Of a stretch of DNA of 64,000 bases, positions 1-8,749 are shown one piece after another. Below the pieces are notes generated by a model, which saw only the letters and a program-made list of their open reading frames with translations, ran no database searches and was not told the origin of the DNA. Source of the stretch: Anaerotignum lactatifermentans (GTDB taxonomy: Bacteria; Bacillota; Clostridia; Lachnospirales; Anaerotignaceae). How positions within the stretch are numbered: the stretch's first letter is position 1; each line of letters begins with the position of its first letter. The stretch lies in NCBI RefSeq assembly GCF_016902535.1, contig NZ_JACSNY010000001.1, forward strand, positions 62,001 through 126,000. Reading direction: 5' to 3'. A program made the translations under genes and the position numbers.

Positions 1-1643
1 CTGTACTCATTCAGTACTACCTGCGCAATATTCATGGCATGGTCGGAAACACGTTCCAGATTGCCCAGCATCTCCAGGAAATGGATACCGGAATTAACGT
101 TGCATTCCGCGTTGGAAAGACGTTCGATATGGCTGGCACGGAGTTCTTTTTCCATGGCATCCACCTGTTCCTCCAGAACGGTGGTTTTCATAGCACAGGT
201 GATATCTTCTGTTTCCAGTGCCTTCAGCGCGTTCTGATAGCTTGCCACCGCCGTCTTTGTCATGCGGCGCAGTTCTTCCTGCGCTTTCTCAGAGAAACCA
301 AACTGGTCTCTTTCCATTTCTTCCGCCAATTCAGCAATATTTTCCGCATGGTCGCCTACACGTTCCATATCACTGATAGTATTGAGCAAAGAGGTTACTG
401 TCTGATAGTCACGTTCACTGATCTGCAGGGTACACAGCTTAATCAGATACTCGGAAATACTGTCGCAGACGCTGTCCACCACTTTTTCCCGCTGTTTGAC
501 CTCTTCGATCTTATCATGATTCTTATCCAGCAGCGCTTCAATGGCACTCTGGAGGTTTTCACAGGCAATATGACCCAAACGAAGTGTTTCCAGCTTCGCG
601 CCTTCTACTGCCAGACCAGGAGTTTCCAGCATACGTTTGTCCAGATGAACCAGCTGGCTTTCGTCCTTGCGTTCTACCTCTTCTACATGATTGATCTTCT
701 TTGCCAGCGCAATGATCGCACCGCCCAAAGGCAGTACCATCAATGTTGTGCCGATATTAAAAATGGTGTGGATCGCACTGATCTGTGTCTGAGAAATGAT
801 ATCAGACCCCATCGCCGGGTTAATCAGTGTGAAGTAGATAATTGCCAGAATGCTGAATACAACCGCACCGGTAATGTTAAACATCAAATGCATATAACCT
901 ACGCATTTCGCTGTTTTTGTCGCACCGATACCACTCAGAAGGGCCGTTACACAAGTACCGATATTCTGACCCATGATAATGTAAACTGCCGCATTAAAGG
1001 GCACCAGCCCGGATGCCGCCAGAGACAGCAGAATACCCTGAGAAGCGGAGGAGCTCTGAATGATCGCTGTTACAAAAGCACCCGCGAAAATACCCAGCAG
1101 CGGGTTGCTTCCCAGTGTTACAAACATGGAACGGAAGCCTTCCGAATCCTTTAAAGGCGCAACAGCGGAGGACATGGTTTCAATACCGATAAACAGTACA
1201 CCGAAACCAATGACGATAGACGCGATCTCTTTTCTTTTAGCGCTCTTACCGCTCATCATCAGAATCACACCCAGCATTACTGCCAAAGGAGCGATTGTGG
1301 AAGGGCTGAACATCTTTGCCCACTCAGAGCTGGATACCAGCCAGCCGGTAATTGTTGTACCAATATTGGCACCCATGATAACACTCATGGCCTGTGCCAG
1401 ATTCATCAAACCTGCGTTTACGAAACCAACAACCATGACAGTTGTGGCGGAGGAGCTTTGTACAATGGCCGTTACCAGCGCGCCCAAAGCGATCCCCATA
1501 AGTTTGTTTTGTGTCAATGCTTCCAAAATACTTTTCATCTTAGAGCCAGCGGCCTTCTCCAGGCCCTGTGCCATAATGCTCATACCATAGATAAAAAGCG
1601 CCAATCCACCGATAAACGGTATGGCCATTTCTGCGTAGTTCAT
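1..1643 (-). CDS. Na/Pi cotransporter family protein with C-terminal PhoU-like domain (3' end cut by window)
   Basis: A membrane transporter of the Na+/phosphate cotransporter (NptA/PF02690) family that would import phosphate with sodium. The reading frame opens at ATG 1641-1643, eight bases after GGGAGG, and stays open for about 547 codons to the window edge. The N-terminus carries the family's glycine-rich first helix and a QSSSATT repeat motif near residue 62. A second GANIGTT-type motif follows. The part nearest the window edge (about positions 1-650) is helical and reads like the PhoU domain that many Gram-positive members carry. It is transcribed alone from a sigma-A promoter at 1701-1729. 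Family assignment is firm. Substrate is inferred from the family. Confidence 0.9.
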   Translation of the reverse strand, partial: MNYAEMAIPFIGGLALFIYGMSIMAQGLEKAAGSKMKSILEALTQNKLMGIALGALVTAIVQSSSATTVMVVGFVNAGLMNLAQAMSVIMGANIGTTITGWLVSSSEWAKMFSPSTIAPLAVMLGVILMMSGKSAKRKEIASIVIGFGVLFIGIETMSSAVAPLKDSEGFRSMFVTLGSNPLLGIFAGAFVTAIIQSSSASQGILLSLAASGLVPFNAAVYIIMGQNIGTCVTALLSGIGATKTAKCVGYMHLMFNITGAVVFSILAIIYFTLINPAMGSDIISQTQISAIHTIFNIGTTLMVLPLGGAIIALAKKINHVEEVERKDESQLVHLDKRMLETPGLAVEGAKLETLRLGHIACENLQSAIEALLDKNHDKIEEVKQREKVVDSVCDSISEYLIKLCTLQISERDYQTVTSLLNTISDMERVGDHAENIAELAEEMERDQFGFSEKAQEELRRMTKTAVASYQNALKALETEDITCAMKTTVLEEQVDAMEKELRASHIERLSNAECNVNSGIHFLEMLGNLERVSDHAMNIAQVVLNEY

Positions 1644-1700
1644 GATTGCCTCCCATAAATAATTTTTATAGTACATAATCCTCTTTTATACACCACAAAA

Positions 1701-1729
1701 ATAATACCACAATCTCTTTTTGTATGCAA
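1701..1729 (-). promoter_or_regulatory. sigma-A promoter of the Na/Pi cotransporter gene
   Basis: On the minus strand TTGCAT (1724-1729) and TATTAT (1701-1706) are separated by 17 bases. The gene starts about 60 bases downstream. Confidence 0.65.
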
Positions 1730-1799
1730 TTATAAAATGTTAAAAAAATACGCATTTTGCCGATTTATACAAAATCTTTGCGGCCCCTTGCCGATGTCC

Positions 1800-2873
1800 T
1801 CACAGATGCGCTGAAAACCGTTTATCTGTAATGGTTCCGCCTCCGGCCACAAAGTCCCCATCATAAAGCACCAGAGCCTGTCCGGGCGTTACGGCCCGCT
1901 GTGGCTCATCAAACACACAGGTCATCTCATCCCCCGCAACATGCTCCACCGTACACCATGCCATTTTATGGCTGTACCGTATTTTCCCCTGAAAACGCAT
2001 CCCTTCCCGGAACTGTTCTACGGCCATGGCGTTGATTTCCCGGACGGTCACCGTTCTTGTGAACAACTCCTGATTGTCACAAAGGACTACCTCGTTTTTC
2101 TCCGGCCGCAGACCATATACATACATGGGCTTTCCAAAGGCAATGCCCAGCCCTTTTCTCTGGCCCACAGTGTAGTACAGCAGCCCTTTATGCTGTCCCA
2201 GCACATTTCCGGAAAGATCCACAAAATTTCCGGGATTTGGCTTTTTGCCTCTCTGCCGCAGCACAAAAGCGGCGTAATCTCCGTCAGGAATAAAACAGAT
2301 ATCCTGACTGTCGCTTTTTTTCGCCACAAAGTCATCAATACGCTGGGCAATCCGGCGGATTTCACTTTTTTCGTACTGTCCTACGGGCATCAGTGTACGG
2401 GAAAGCTGTTCCTGGGTCAGCCGGTACAGCGCATAGGTCTGGTCCTTGGCCTCCGCCGCCGAAGCGCAGATGGAATATCTGCCCGTTTCCGGATGTTTCT
2501 GCACGCCGGCATAATGGCCCGTAGCGATATAATCCGCCCCCAATTCATCCGCATAAGCCAGAAGGGCCTCCCATTTTACCTTTCGGTTGCAGACAATACA
2601 GGGATTGGGCGTCAATCCTTTCTCATAGCTGTCCATAAAGTATTCTGTCACATTTTTACGGAATTCTTCTCTGAAATCCACATGATAAAAGGGGATCTCC
2701 AGCTTTTTCGCCACACGGGCGGCATCCTCCGCGCCGCTTTTGTCCCCTGTATTTTCCTTCCACATCTCCATAGTCACACCAATGACCTCATAACCCTGTT
2801 CCTTCAGCAGGTATGCCGCCACAGAGCTGTCTACGCCCCCCGACATTCCTACGATTACCTTCTTTTTTTCCAA
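1800..2873 (-). CDS. mnmA: tRNA-specific 2-thiouridylase MnmA
   Basis: Thiolates U34 of the Lys, Glu and Gln tRNAs in the cytoplasm, using ATP and persulfide sulfur passed from a cysteine desulfurase. The 357-residue length is typical. The PP-loop SGGVDSS lies at residues 11-17. The two catalytic cysteines sit at about C92 (PCIVC) and C193 (DICF). The best start is TTG at 2871-2873, preceded by an AAGGATGGAG ribosome binding region. No ATG further in keeps the PP-loop. It lies downstream of nifS and nifU on the same strand, the usual Clostridia arrangement in which NifS is the sulfur donor. A hairpin at 2998-3034 separates it from nifU, so it may be partly uncoupled from them. Confident call. 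Confidence 0.95.
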   Translation of the reverse strand: MEKKKVIVGMSGGVDSSVAAYLLKEQGYEVIGVTMEMWKENTGDKSGAEDAARVAKKLEIPFYHVDFREEFRKNVTEYFMDSYEKGLTPNPCIVCNRKVKWEALLAYADELGADYIATGHYAGVQKHPETGRYSICASAAEAKDQTYALYRLTQEQLSRTLMPVGQYEKSEIRRIAQRIDDFVAKKSDSQDICFIPDGDYAAFVLRQRGKKPNPGNFVDLSGNVLGQHKGLLYYTVGQRKGLGIAFGKPMYVYGLRPEKNEVVLCDNQELFTRTVTVREINAMAVEQFREGMRFQGKIRYSHKMAWCTVEHVAGDEMTCVFDEPQRAVTPGQALVLYDGDFVAGGGTITDKRFSAHL

Positions 2874-2990
2874 GCTTCTCCATCCTTTCTAAACAGGCTC
2901 ACAGTTGTTATCCTACCATATTTCCATCTGCGGCACAAGAAATGACCGCCATAAAATAAAGGGAGGCCTTTCAGGACATCTTCATCAGAA

Positions 2991-3034
2991 AACAAATATT
3001 GCCGAAACCCTTAAATAAAGAGGATTTCGGCAAT
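2991..3034 (-). terminator. hairpin terminator or attenuator between nifU and mnmA
   Basis: ATTGCCGAAA (2998-3007) pairs perfectly with TTTCGGCAAT (3025-3034). On the minus strand the stem is followed by ATTTGTTTT. It could end most nifSU transcripts before mnmA. Confidence 0.5.
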
Positions 3035-3089
3035 TCCATTTTGACTGGATTTCCTTTCCTATGAGGGGACCGTTTCGCCTCCCCCTGTT

Positions 3090-3527
3090 TTATTCTTCTT
3101 CGTGATGGTGCAGTGCCTCAATATCATTTACCGGCTTTTTCAGACCTTCGATGACAATCCCGTTCTTTTCGGCATAATCCCAAAGCGCCGCGTGCAGAGC
3201 CTCCTCCGCCAAACAGGAACAGTGTACCTTCACCGGCGGCAGACCATCCAGCGCCTCCATAACCGCCTTATTGGTCACCTGCAGTGCCTCCTGTACTGTT
3301 TTGCCCTTGACCAGCTCCGTTGCCATAGAACTGGTGGCCACCGCCGCGCCGCAGCCAAAAGTCTTGAATTTCGCATCCTCAATGATATTATTCTCAATTT
3401 TCAGATAAACTTTCATAATATCGCCGCATTTGGCGTTGCCTACGGTACCGACACCGCTGGCATCAGAAATTTCTCCCACATTTCTCGGGTTCATAAAATG
3501 GTCCATTACCTTTTCGCTGTATTCCAT
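3090..3527 (-). CDS. nifU: Fe-S cluster assembly scaffold NifU/IscU
   Basis: Cytoplasmic scaffold on which [2Fe-2S] clusters are built from sulfur supplied by the adjacent NifS. It is a 145-residue, single-domain IscU-type protein. The three ligand cysteines are visible at about C34 (KCGD, with D36), C59 (FGCG) and C103 (HCSC). The C-terminus ends in a short His/Glu-rich tail. A further upstream in-frame start exists, but ATG 3525-3527 is chosen because a perfect AGGAGG lies eight bases before it. It follows nifS after about 70 bases and is presumably co-transcribed. Confidence 0.95.
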   Translation of the reverse strand: MEYSEKVMDHFMNPRNVGEISDASGVGTVGNAKCGDIMKVYLKIENNIIEDAKFKTFGCGAAVATSSMATELVKGKTVQEALQVTNKAVMEALDGLPPVKVHCSCLAEEALHAALWDYAEKNGIVIEGLKKPVNDIEALHHHEEE

Positions 3528-3597
3528 CGTATCTTCCTCCTGTATTTTCAAATTCCCTTTTTTCTGTTTTTATTTTCTTATGGCTGTAGTTTCCCTT

Positions 3598-4773
3598 TTA
3601 TTTTTTCATCATATCTTCATACAGAGGAGACATTTCCCGCAGCCGCTGTACAATGGCCGGCAGTTTCTCCAGTACGAAATCTACTTCTTCCTCTGTGTTT
3701 TCCCGATCCAATGTCAGGCGCAGAGAGCCATGTGCTTCCTCATGAGGCAGACCGATAGCCAGCAGCACATGGGAAGGGTCCAAAGAGCCGGAGGTGCATG
3801 CGGAACCGCTGGAAGCGGCAATCCCCAGTGCGTCCAGCAGCAGAAGCATGGACTCTCCTTCGATATAAGCAAAGGAAATATTGCAGTTGCCGGGCAGTCG
3901 GTCCACGGGGTCCCCATTCAGTCTGCTGTATGGGATCTTTTCCAAAATTCCATGGATCAATTTATCCCGCAAAGCTGTCAGGCGCTCTCTGGTCTGTTCC
4001 AGCTCCGCCACAGCCAGTTCCGCTGCCTTCCCCAGTCCAACGATGCCAGGGATATTTTCCGTGCCGGCACGCATCTTCTTTTCCTGGGCCCCGCCAAAGA
4101 TCAGCGGGGAGATCTTCACGCCTTTGCGGATATAGATAGCGCCGATACCTTTGGGCGCCCCCAGCTTATGGCCGCTCATAGAAAGCAGATCAATCTGCAT
4201 TTCCTCCACATTGACCGGCACATGACCCACGGCCTGTACCGCATCCGTATGGAAATAAATTCCTTTTTCCTTCGCCAAAGCCCCAATCTGGGCGATGGGC
4301 TGAATGGTGCCAATCTCGTTGTTGGCAAACATCACGGAAATCAGAATGGTTTCCGGCCGGATGGCCTTCTCCAGCTCCTCCATCCGCACCTTACCCATTT
4401 CATCTACATCCAGATAGGTAACTTCAAAACCATGCTTTTCCAGATATTGGCAGGTATGCAGGATCGCGTGATGCTCAATTTTGGTAGTAATAATATGGTT
4501 GCCCTTGGAAGACATAGCCTCCGCCACTCCCCGCAGCGCCATATTGTCACTTTCGGAGCCGCCGGCGGTAAAATAGATTTCTTCCGGCTTGGCGCCGATG
4601 GCATCCGCCACCTGCTTTCTGGCCTGTTCCATGGCTTTTTTGCTTTCCTTTGCAATGGCATATACACTGGAAGCGTTTCCATAATGCTCCCGGAAATAAG
4701 GCAGCACCTCTGCCAGCACTTCTTCTCTGACCGGTGTGGTAGCCGCGTTATCCATATAGATCTTCGTCTTCAT
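3598..4773 (-). CDS. nifS: cysteine desulfurase NifS/IscS
   Basis: PLP enzyme that converts cysteine to alanine and hands persulfide sulfur to NifU and probably MnmA. The length of 391 residues matches group I desulfurases. The PLP lysine is K203 in SGHK. The catalytic cysteine is about C326 in SSGSACTSG, on the longer mobile loop of the IscS type. Two in-frame ATGs lie six bases apart. The second (4771-4773) is preferred because AGGAGG stands seven bases before it, against one base for the first. No iscR precedes it. An XRE-family gene is divergent instead. Confidence 0.95.
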   Translation of the reverse strand: MKTKIYMDNAATTPVREEVLAEVLPYFREHYGNASSVYAIAKESKKAMEQARKQVADAIGAKPEEIYFTAGGSESDNMALRGVAEAMSSKGNHIITTKIEHHAILHTCQYLEKHGFEVTYLDVDEMGKVRMEELEKAIRPETILISVMFANNEIGTIQPIAQIGALAKEKGIYFHTDAVQAVGHVPVNVEEMQIDLLSMSGHKLGAPKGIGAIYIRKGVKISPLIFGGAQEKKMRAGTENIPGIVGLGKAAELAVAELEQTRERLTALRDKLIHGILEKIPYSRLNGDPVDRLPGNCNISFAYIEGESMLLLLDALGIAASSGSACTSGSLDPSHVLLAIGLPHEEAHGSLRLTLDRENTEEEVDFVLEKLPAIVQRLREMSPLYEDMMKK

Positions 4774-4841
4774 ATCCATTCCTCCTATATCATCAAAACA
4801 GCTTTTATTTCATAGTATATATATATGTTTTCTATGTTTTT

Positions 4842-4870
4842 AATTTACTACCTTTGGACAAAATTGTCAA
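4842..4870 (-). promoter_or_regulatory. sigma-A promoter of nifS-nifU(-mnmA)
   Basis: Minus-strand TTGACA (4865-4870), a 17-base spacer, then TAAATT (4842-4847). No IscR-type palindrome was seen around it. Confidence 0.7.
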
Positions 4871-4965
4871 GCTTTTTTATGAAAAAAAATCTATAAAAAT
4901 GGAAAAACTTCTTGCATCGTTTTGTGAATGAATTTTACATTTTTCTCGCTATACGTGACATGGTC

Positions 4966-4994
4966 TTTTCTGTGAAAAAAAAAGCCCCTATAAT
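4966..4994 (+). promoter_or_regulatory. probable promoter of the XRE regulator gene
   Basis: A perfect TATAAT stands at 4989-4994, about 60 bases before the start codon. The -35 region (TTTTCT at 4966-4971) is poor, so an activator or a weak promoter is possible. Confidence 0.45.
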
Positions 4995-5055
4995 AATACA
5001 AATAATATCTATCGAAAAACATCTTGCGAAAGAGACATAATACGAGGTGAGCACT

Positions 5056-5469
5056 ATGCATGAATTCAAAGACAGGCTGAAATCCCTGCGAAAAGAAAAA
5101 GGACTGACACAGGTAAAGCTTGGCGCTTTATTGAATTATGGCTATACAGCGATCGCCAATTATGAATCCGGCAGAAACCAGCCCGGGATCGCCGACCTCA
5201 AAAAGATCGCTTCCATTTTTGATGTATCTTTAGATTACCTATTAGGTGTCACAGATATTCGCAGACCCTATGCCTCCGCGGAAGACCCGCTTCTGGAAAA
5301 CGAATTCCTGCGTTATTTTACTATGCTGAACGAGGAAAGCCAGAAGGATGTTCTGCTCTATACCCAGTGGCTTCTGGAACGGGAGGAACGTCAGAAAACC
5401 GCGGAAACAGAAGCAGGCCACAGTCATCTTCGTGTTGCCCAGACAAAAAAAGAATACAAAAAAGACTGA
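5056..5469 (+). CDS. XRE-family helix-turn-helix transcriptional regulator
   Basis: A 137-residue DNA-binding protein. Residues about 1-60 form a Cro/C1-type HTH (LTQVKLGALLNYGYTAIANY region). A helical C-terminal part ends in a Lys-rich tail and may mediate oligomerisation. A GTG at 5047 is in frame, but it overlaps the GAGGTG ribosome binding site of ATG 5056, so the ATG is preferred. It is divergent from nifS across a 282-base AT-rich region and ends at its own terminator. No ligand or target is evident. Control of itself or of the divergent Fe-S genes is only inference from position. Confidence 0.85.
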   Translation: MHEFKDRLKSLRKEKGLTQVKLGALLNYGYTAIANYESGRNQPGIADLKKIASIFDVSLDYLLGVTDIRRPYASAEDPLLENEFLRYFTMLNEESQKDVLLYTQWLLEREERQKTAETEAGHSHLRVAQTKKEYKKD

Positions 5470-5589
5470 TGGATACAGATGCTTTCATGGGGATCATTTC
5501 CCTGTTTCGCCGAAAGGACCGCCCCAGCCCTGGATTCAGGAATACTGCGGCCTTTCGCAGAAGAGGCATCCTTTTGGCATTGACATTTT

Positions 5590-5613
5590 CCCCAAAATCA
5601 TTGGGGATTTTTT
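5590..5613 (+). terminator. rho-independent terminator after the XRE gene
   Basis: CCCCAA AATCA TTGGGG (5590-5606), followed by ATTTTTTATTTT on the plus strand. Confidence 0.75.
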
Positions 5614-5619
5614 ATTTTC

Positions 5620-5684
5620 TGAAAATCAAAACAGGAAGGTTCAAGACCCTTGTTTAGAGTCTGAAACCTTCCTGTTCCTTTTTT
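5620..5684 (-). terminator. long terminator hairpin downstream of recN
   Basis: AACAGGAAGGTT (5630-5641) pairs with AACCTTCCTGTT (5665-5676), extended by an inner AGAC/GTCT pairing. Both sides are T-rich in the proper orientation, so it can act for recN and for plus-strand transcripts. Confidence 0.75.
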
Positions 5685-5698
5685 GATTTATTCTGTTT

Positions 5699-7378
5699 TC
5701 AGTTTTTGGCTTCCCGCAGCTCTCTGGCCGCCGCCAGCGTCGTTTCCGTGATTTCCTCCCCGCCGATCAGCCTTGCTACTTCTCGGCAGGCGCCGTCTTC
5801 ATCCAGCAGAGCCACTTTCGTTTCCGTCCGTTCCGGGCCTTCCTCCTTGGTGATTCTGAAATGCCGGTCCGCCAAAGCGGCAATCTGAGGCAGATGGGTA
5901 ATGCAGAGGATCTGCCGTTTCTTTCCCAGCAGATGCATCTTTTCCCCTACCTTTCGGGCTGTCTTTCCGCTGATCCCCGCGTCGATCTCATCGAATACGA
6001 AGGTGCCGATCTCATCGCCGTCTACCAAAACACTTTTCAAAGCCAGCATCACACGGGACATTTCACCGCCGGAAGCGATCTTTGCCAAAGGCTTCAAATC
6101 CTCCCCCTGGTTGGCGGAAATCAAAAATTCCACTTTATCCCTGCCGTCTTTTCCAAAATCATCTCTTTGGGCAAAGGCAATCCGGAATTTCGCCTGAGAC
6201 ATCTGCATCTGGTGCAGCGCCTCCTCTACCTGTCTCTCCACCTGGGCCGCCCGTTCCCGGCGAAGCGCCGTGATCTGCCCGGCAATAGACATCAGTTGCT
6301 CCTCCGCCTCTTTCCGCTGTTTTTCCAGCTTTGCGGCGGCTTCCTCGCTATTTTCCAGAAATTCCATTTCCCCAATGGCCTTTTCATAAAATTCCAGCAC
6401 TGCCGCTACACTGCCGCCGTATTTTCGTTTCAGGCGGTAAATGGTCTGCAGCCGTTCTTCCGTCTCTTCCAACGCTTCCGGTTCCGCCTCCAGCGCCGCG
6501 CCATAGCGTTTCCATGTTCTGGCGCAGTCTTCGATCTGGGCATAGGCAGTCTCCAGCACCTCCGCTGTCTCCTTTATTTCCGGGTCCAGTTCCGCTGCCT
6601 CCGTGGCATCCTCCAAAGCCTGGCTCAATAAATCGCAGACGGAGGCCATTCCCTCTGCGCCGTCATATAATAAGGCTACGCCTTCCGAAGTAAGCCGCAT
6701 GAGCTTCTCCATTCCGGCCAGCCGTTTCTTTCGTTCTAATAGGGATTCTTCTTCCCCCTCACGCAGTCCCGCGGCAGCGATCTCTTCCGTCTGAAAACGC
6801 AGGATATCCAATCGCTGCGCTCTTTGGCTCTCATCCCCTAAAAGGGCCTCCAGCCGCTGGCTTGCGTCTTTTCTCTTTTCATGCCACTGGCTGTATACCG
6901 CCAGCTTCTCTGCCAGTTTCTCCCCGCAGAAACGATCCAGCAGGCGAATATGCCTGGATGGATTCAGCAGAGATTGATGCTCATGCTGTCCATAAAGATC
7001 CATCAACTCCGCCGCGATCTGGCGCAGCATCCCCGCCGTTACCGTACACCCGTTGATCCGGCAGATGCTTTTGCCCGATTCATTTAAGGTACGGCTGATA
7101 AGGATCTGACCATCCGCTTCTGTTTCAATTCCATTTTCCTCTAAAATATTGTGGATCGCTTTTTCCTCCGTAGAAAACAGCGCTTCCACCACTGCCTGTT
7201 TTTCTCCCCTGCGCAGAAGATCTCTGTCCGCTCTGCCGCCCAAAGCGAATTGCAGGGAACCCAGGATCATGGATTTCCCGGCGCCGGTCTCCCCAGTCAG
7301 GATATTCAGCCCCGGCGCGAAATGCAGATCACATTCCGCGATCAGTGCCGCGTTTTTGATATGAAGATTTTCCAGCAC
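5699..7378 (-). CDS. recN: DNA repair protein RecN
   Basis: SMC-like ATPase that gathers broken DNA ends during double-strand break repair. The protein has 559 residues, as usual. Walker A GETGAGKS is at residues 29-36, a long coiled-coil region follows from about 150 to 380, and the C-terminal half has an ABC signature (ASGGEMSR) and Walker B (FVFDEIDAGISG). GTG 7376-7378 is the start, with GAGGG upstream. It directly follows argR, the conserved argR-recN pair of Firmicutes, and is the last gene of the asp23-to-recN operon. spoIVB and spo0A, often found after recN in clostridia, are not here. Confidence 0.95.
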   Translation of the reverse strand: MLENLHIKNAALIAECDLHFAPGLNILTGETGAGKSMILGSLQFALGGRADRDLLRRGEKQAVVEALFSTEEKAIHNILEENGIETEADGQILISRTLNESGKSICRINGCTVTAGMLRQIAAELMDLYGQHEHQSLLNPSRHIRLLDRFCGEKLAEKLAVYSQWHEKRKDASQRLEALLGDESQRAQRLDILRFQTEEIAAAGLREGEEESLLERKKRLAGMEKLMRLTSEGVALLYDGAEGMASVCDLLSQALEDATEAAELDPEIKETAEVLETAYAQIEDCARTWKRYGAALEAEPEALEETEERLQTIYRLKRKYGGSVAAVLEFYEKAIGEMEFLENSEEAAAKLEKQRKEAEEQLMSIAGQITALRRERAAQVERQVEEALHQMQMSQAKFRIAFAQRDDFGKDGRDKVEFLISANQGEDLKPLAKIASGGEMSRVMLALKSVLVDGDEIGTFVFDEIDAGISGKTARKVGEKMHLLGKKRQILCITHLPQIAALADRHFRITKEEGPERTETKVALLDEDGACREVARLIGGEEITETTLAAARELREAKN

Positions 7379-7395
7379 TGTGCATCCCTCATTTC

Positions 7396-7851
7396 TCAGG
7401 CGCTGTGAATGATACGATACAGCTTTTCAATAATAACGGCTGCCTGGTTATGGGTACGGACCACGCAGAAAACAGTGTCATCCCCGGCGATGGTACCCAG
7501 AATCTCGCTGTTCTGCATATTATCCAGAGCTACGGCTACCGCCATGCCCATGCCTTCCAGTGTCTTAATCACAATCATATTCTGGGCATAGTCCATTTTT
7601 ACAACAGCCTCTTTGAATACCCGTGTCAGACGTTCCGTAATTTCCGTATCATTTCCGCTGATAACGGAATATTTCTGTTTTCCTCGTTCTGTGGCGATTT
7701 TTGTCAGCTTCATCTCCCGAATATCTCTGGAAACCGTAGCCTGTGTGACCATGAATCCCTCTTCACAAAGCTTCTTCGCCAGTTCATCCTGGGTTTCGAT
7801 ATCATATTTTTCAATCAATTCCAAAATTTTCGCGTGTCTGGCAATTTTCAT
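7396..7851 (-). CDS. argR: arginine repressor ArgR/AhrC
   Basis: Hexameric arginine-responsive regulator of arginine biosynthesis and catabolism genes. The length is 151 residues. The N-terminal winged helix carries the ATVSRDIREM recognition segment at about residues 38-47. The C-terminal oligomerisation and arginine-binding domain includes the GTIAGDDTVF motif at about 119-128. Start ATG is at 7849-7851. It is co-transcribed between nadK and recN. No ARG box was searched for around its own operon promoter. Confidence 0.95.
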   Translation of the reverse strand: MKIARHAKILELIEKYDIETQDELAKKLCEEGFMVTQATVSRDIREMKLTKIATERGKQKYSVISGNDTEITERLTRVFKEAVVKMDYAQNMIVIKTLEGMGMAVAVALDNMQNSEILGTIAGDDTVFCVVRTHNQAAVIIEKLYRIIHSA

Positions 7852-7872
7852 CTTGTCACAACCTTTCTCTCT

Positions 7873-8724
7873 TTATCTGCTCAGTTTTTTCCGCAGTACA
7901 TCATAAAAACTCTGGGGATTTGTCTTGATGATTGTCGCATGGACCTTCGCGCATTTGACCTGTACCACTTTTTTGCCTTTCAGCGTCCATGCTTCCTGCC
8001 CATCAGCGCTGACGGTAAAAGCCGTATCCCCCCGGGGATTGATCTCTACCGTCACAGAATCCTCCGCCGAAACCACAATGGAACGGCTGGTCAATGTATG
8101 CGCCGAAATCGGCGTAATGGCAATGATATGGGCATCCGATTTCAGGATCGGGCCGCCGGCGGAAAGATTATAGGCCGTAGAGCCCGTGGGCGTACAGATA
8201 ATAACGCCGTCCGCCTGGAAGGTATCCACATATTCATTATTGATAAAAATATTGAATTCCAGGATCTTATACAGCAGGCCACGATTGATGCAAATATCAT
8301 TCAGGGCCAGAATCCCTTCGATCCGTTCCGGTTCCGTAGCGATGCAGGTCTGCAGCATCATTCTTTCTTCTACGGTATAATCACCCTCCAGCACACGGTC
8401 AATGGCCGTCTCCGCGTGATTTTTTTCCTCCGCCGTCAGAAATCCCAGATGCCCCAGATTGATACCCAGTATCGGTGTATGGTAGGGTGCCGACTTTCTT
8501 CCTACGCCCAGGAGCGTGCCGTCACCGCCCAAAGAAATCACAAATTCCGAATCCCGGTATACCTCTTCTTCACTTTTTGCATACTGCTCCAGCCCTGCCG
8601 CTTTCGCCGCATCCCTCATCAGCTGGGGCTCACATCCCTTTTCCAGCAGATGACCCACCAGACGTTTTGTCACAGCCATCTCCCGGTCTTTATCCATATT
8701 TGGTATCAAACCAACTTTTTTCAT
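7873..8724 (-). CDS. nadK: NAD kinase NadK
   Basis: Phosphorylates NAD to NADP in the cytoplasm. The protein has 283 residues. The signature GGDGT is in SLGGDGTLLGVGR near residue 70. The nucleotide-binding stretch PTGSTAYNLSAGGP comes near the middle, and a conserved NDI segment precedes it. An upstream in-frame start at 8781 would overlap tlyA. ATG 8722-8724, which begins MKKVGLIPN, is preferred and has GGGGGA just upstream. It sits 25 bases after tlyA and before argR in the operon. Confidence 0.93.
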   Translation of the reverse strand: MKKVGLIPNMDKDREMAVTKRLVGHLLEKGCEPQLMRDAAKAAGLEQYAKSEEEVYRDSEFVISLGGDGTLLGVGRKSAPYHTPILGINLGHLGFLTAEEKNHAETAIDRVLEGDYTVEERMMLQTCIATEPERIEGILALNDICINRGLLYKILEFNIFINNEYVDTFQADGVIICTPTGSTAYNLSAGGPILKSDAHIIAITPISAHTLTSRSIVVSAEDSVTVEINPRGDTAFTVSADGQEAWTLKGKKVVQVKCAKVHATIIKTNPQSFYDVLRKKLSR

Positions 8725-8749
8725 CCTTGCATTCCCCCGTATCAGTTCT

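Noticed and set aside
39-1154. Plus-strand frame of 371 codons at the left edge
   Set aside because: The minus strand holds a Na/Pi cotransporter over the same bases with family motifs throughout and a good promoter and ribosome binding site.
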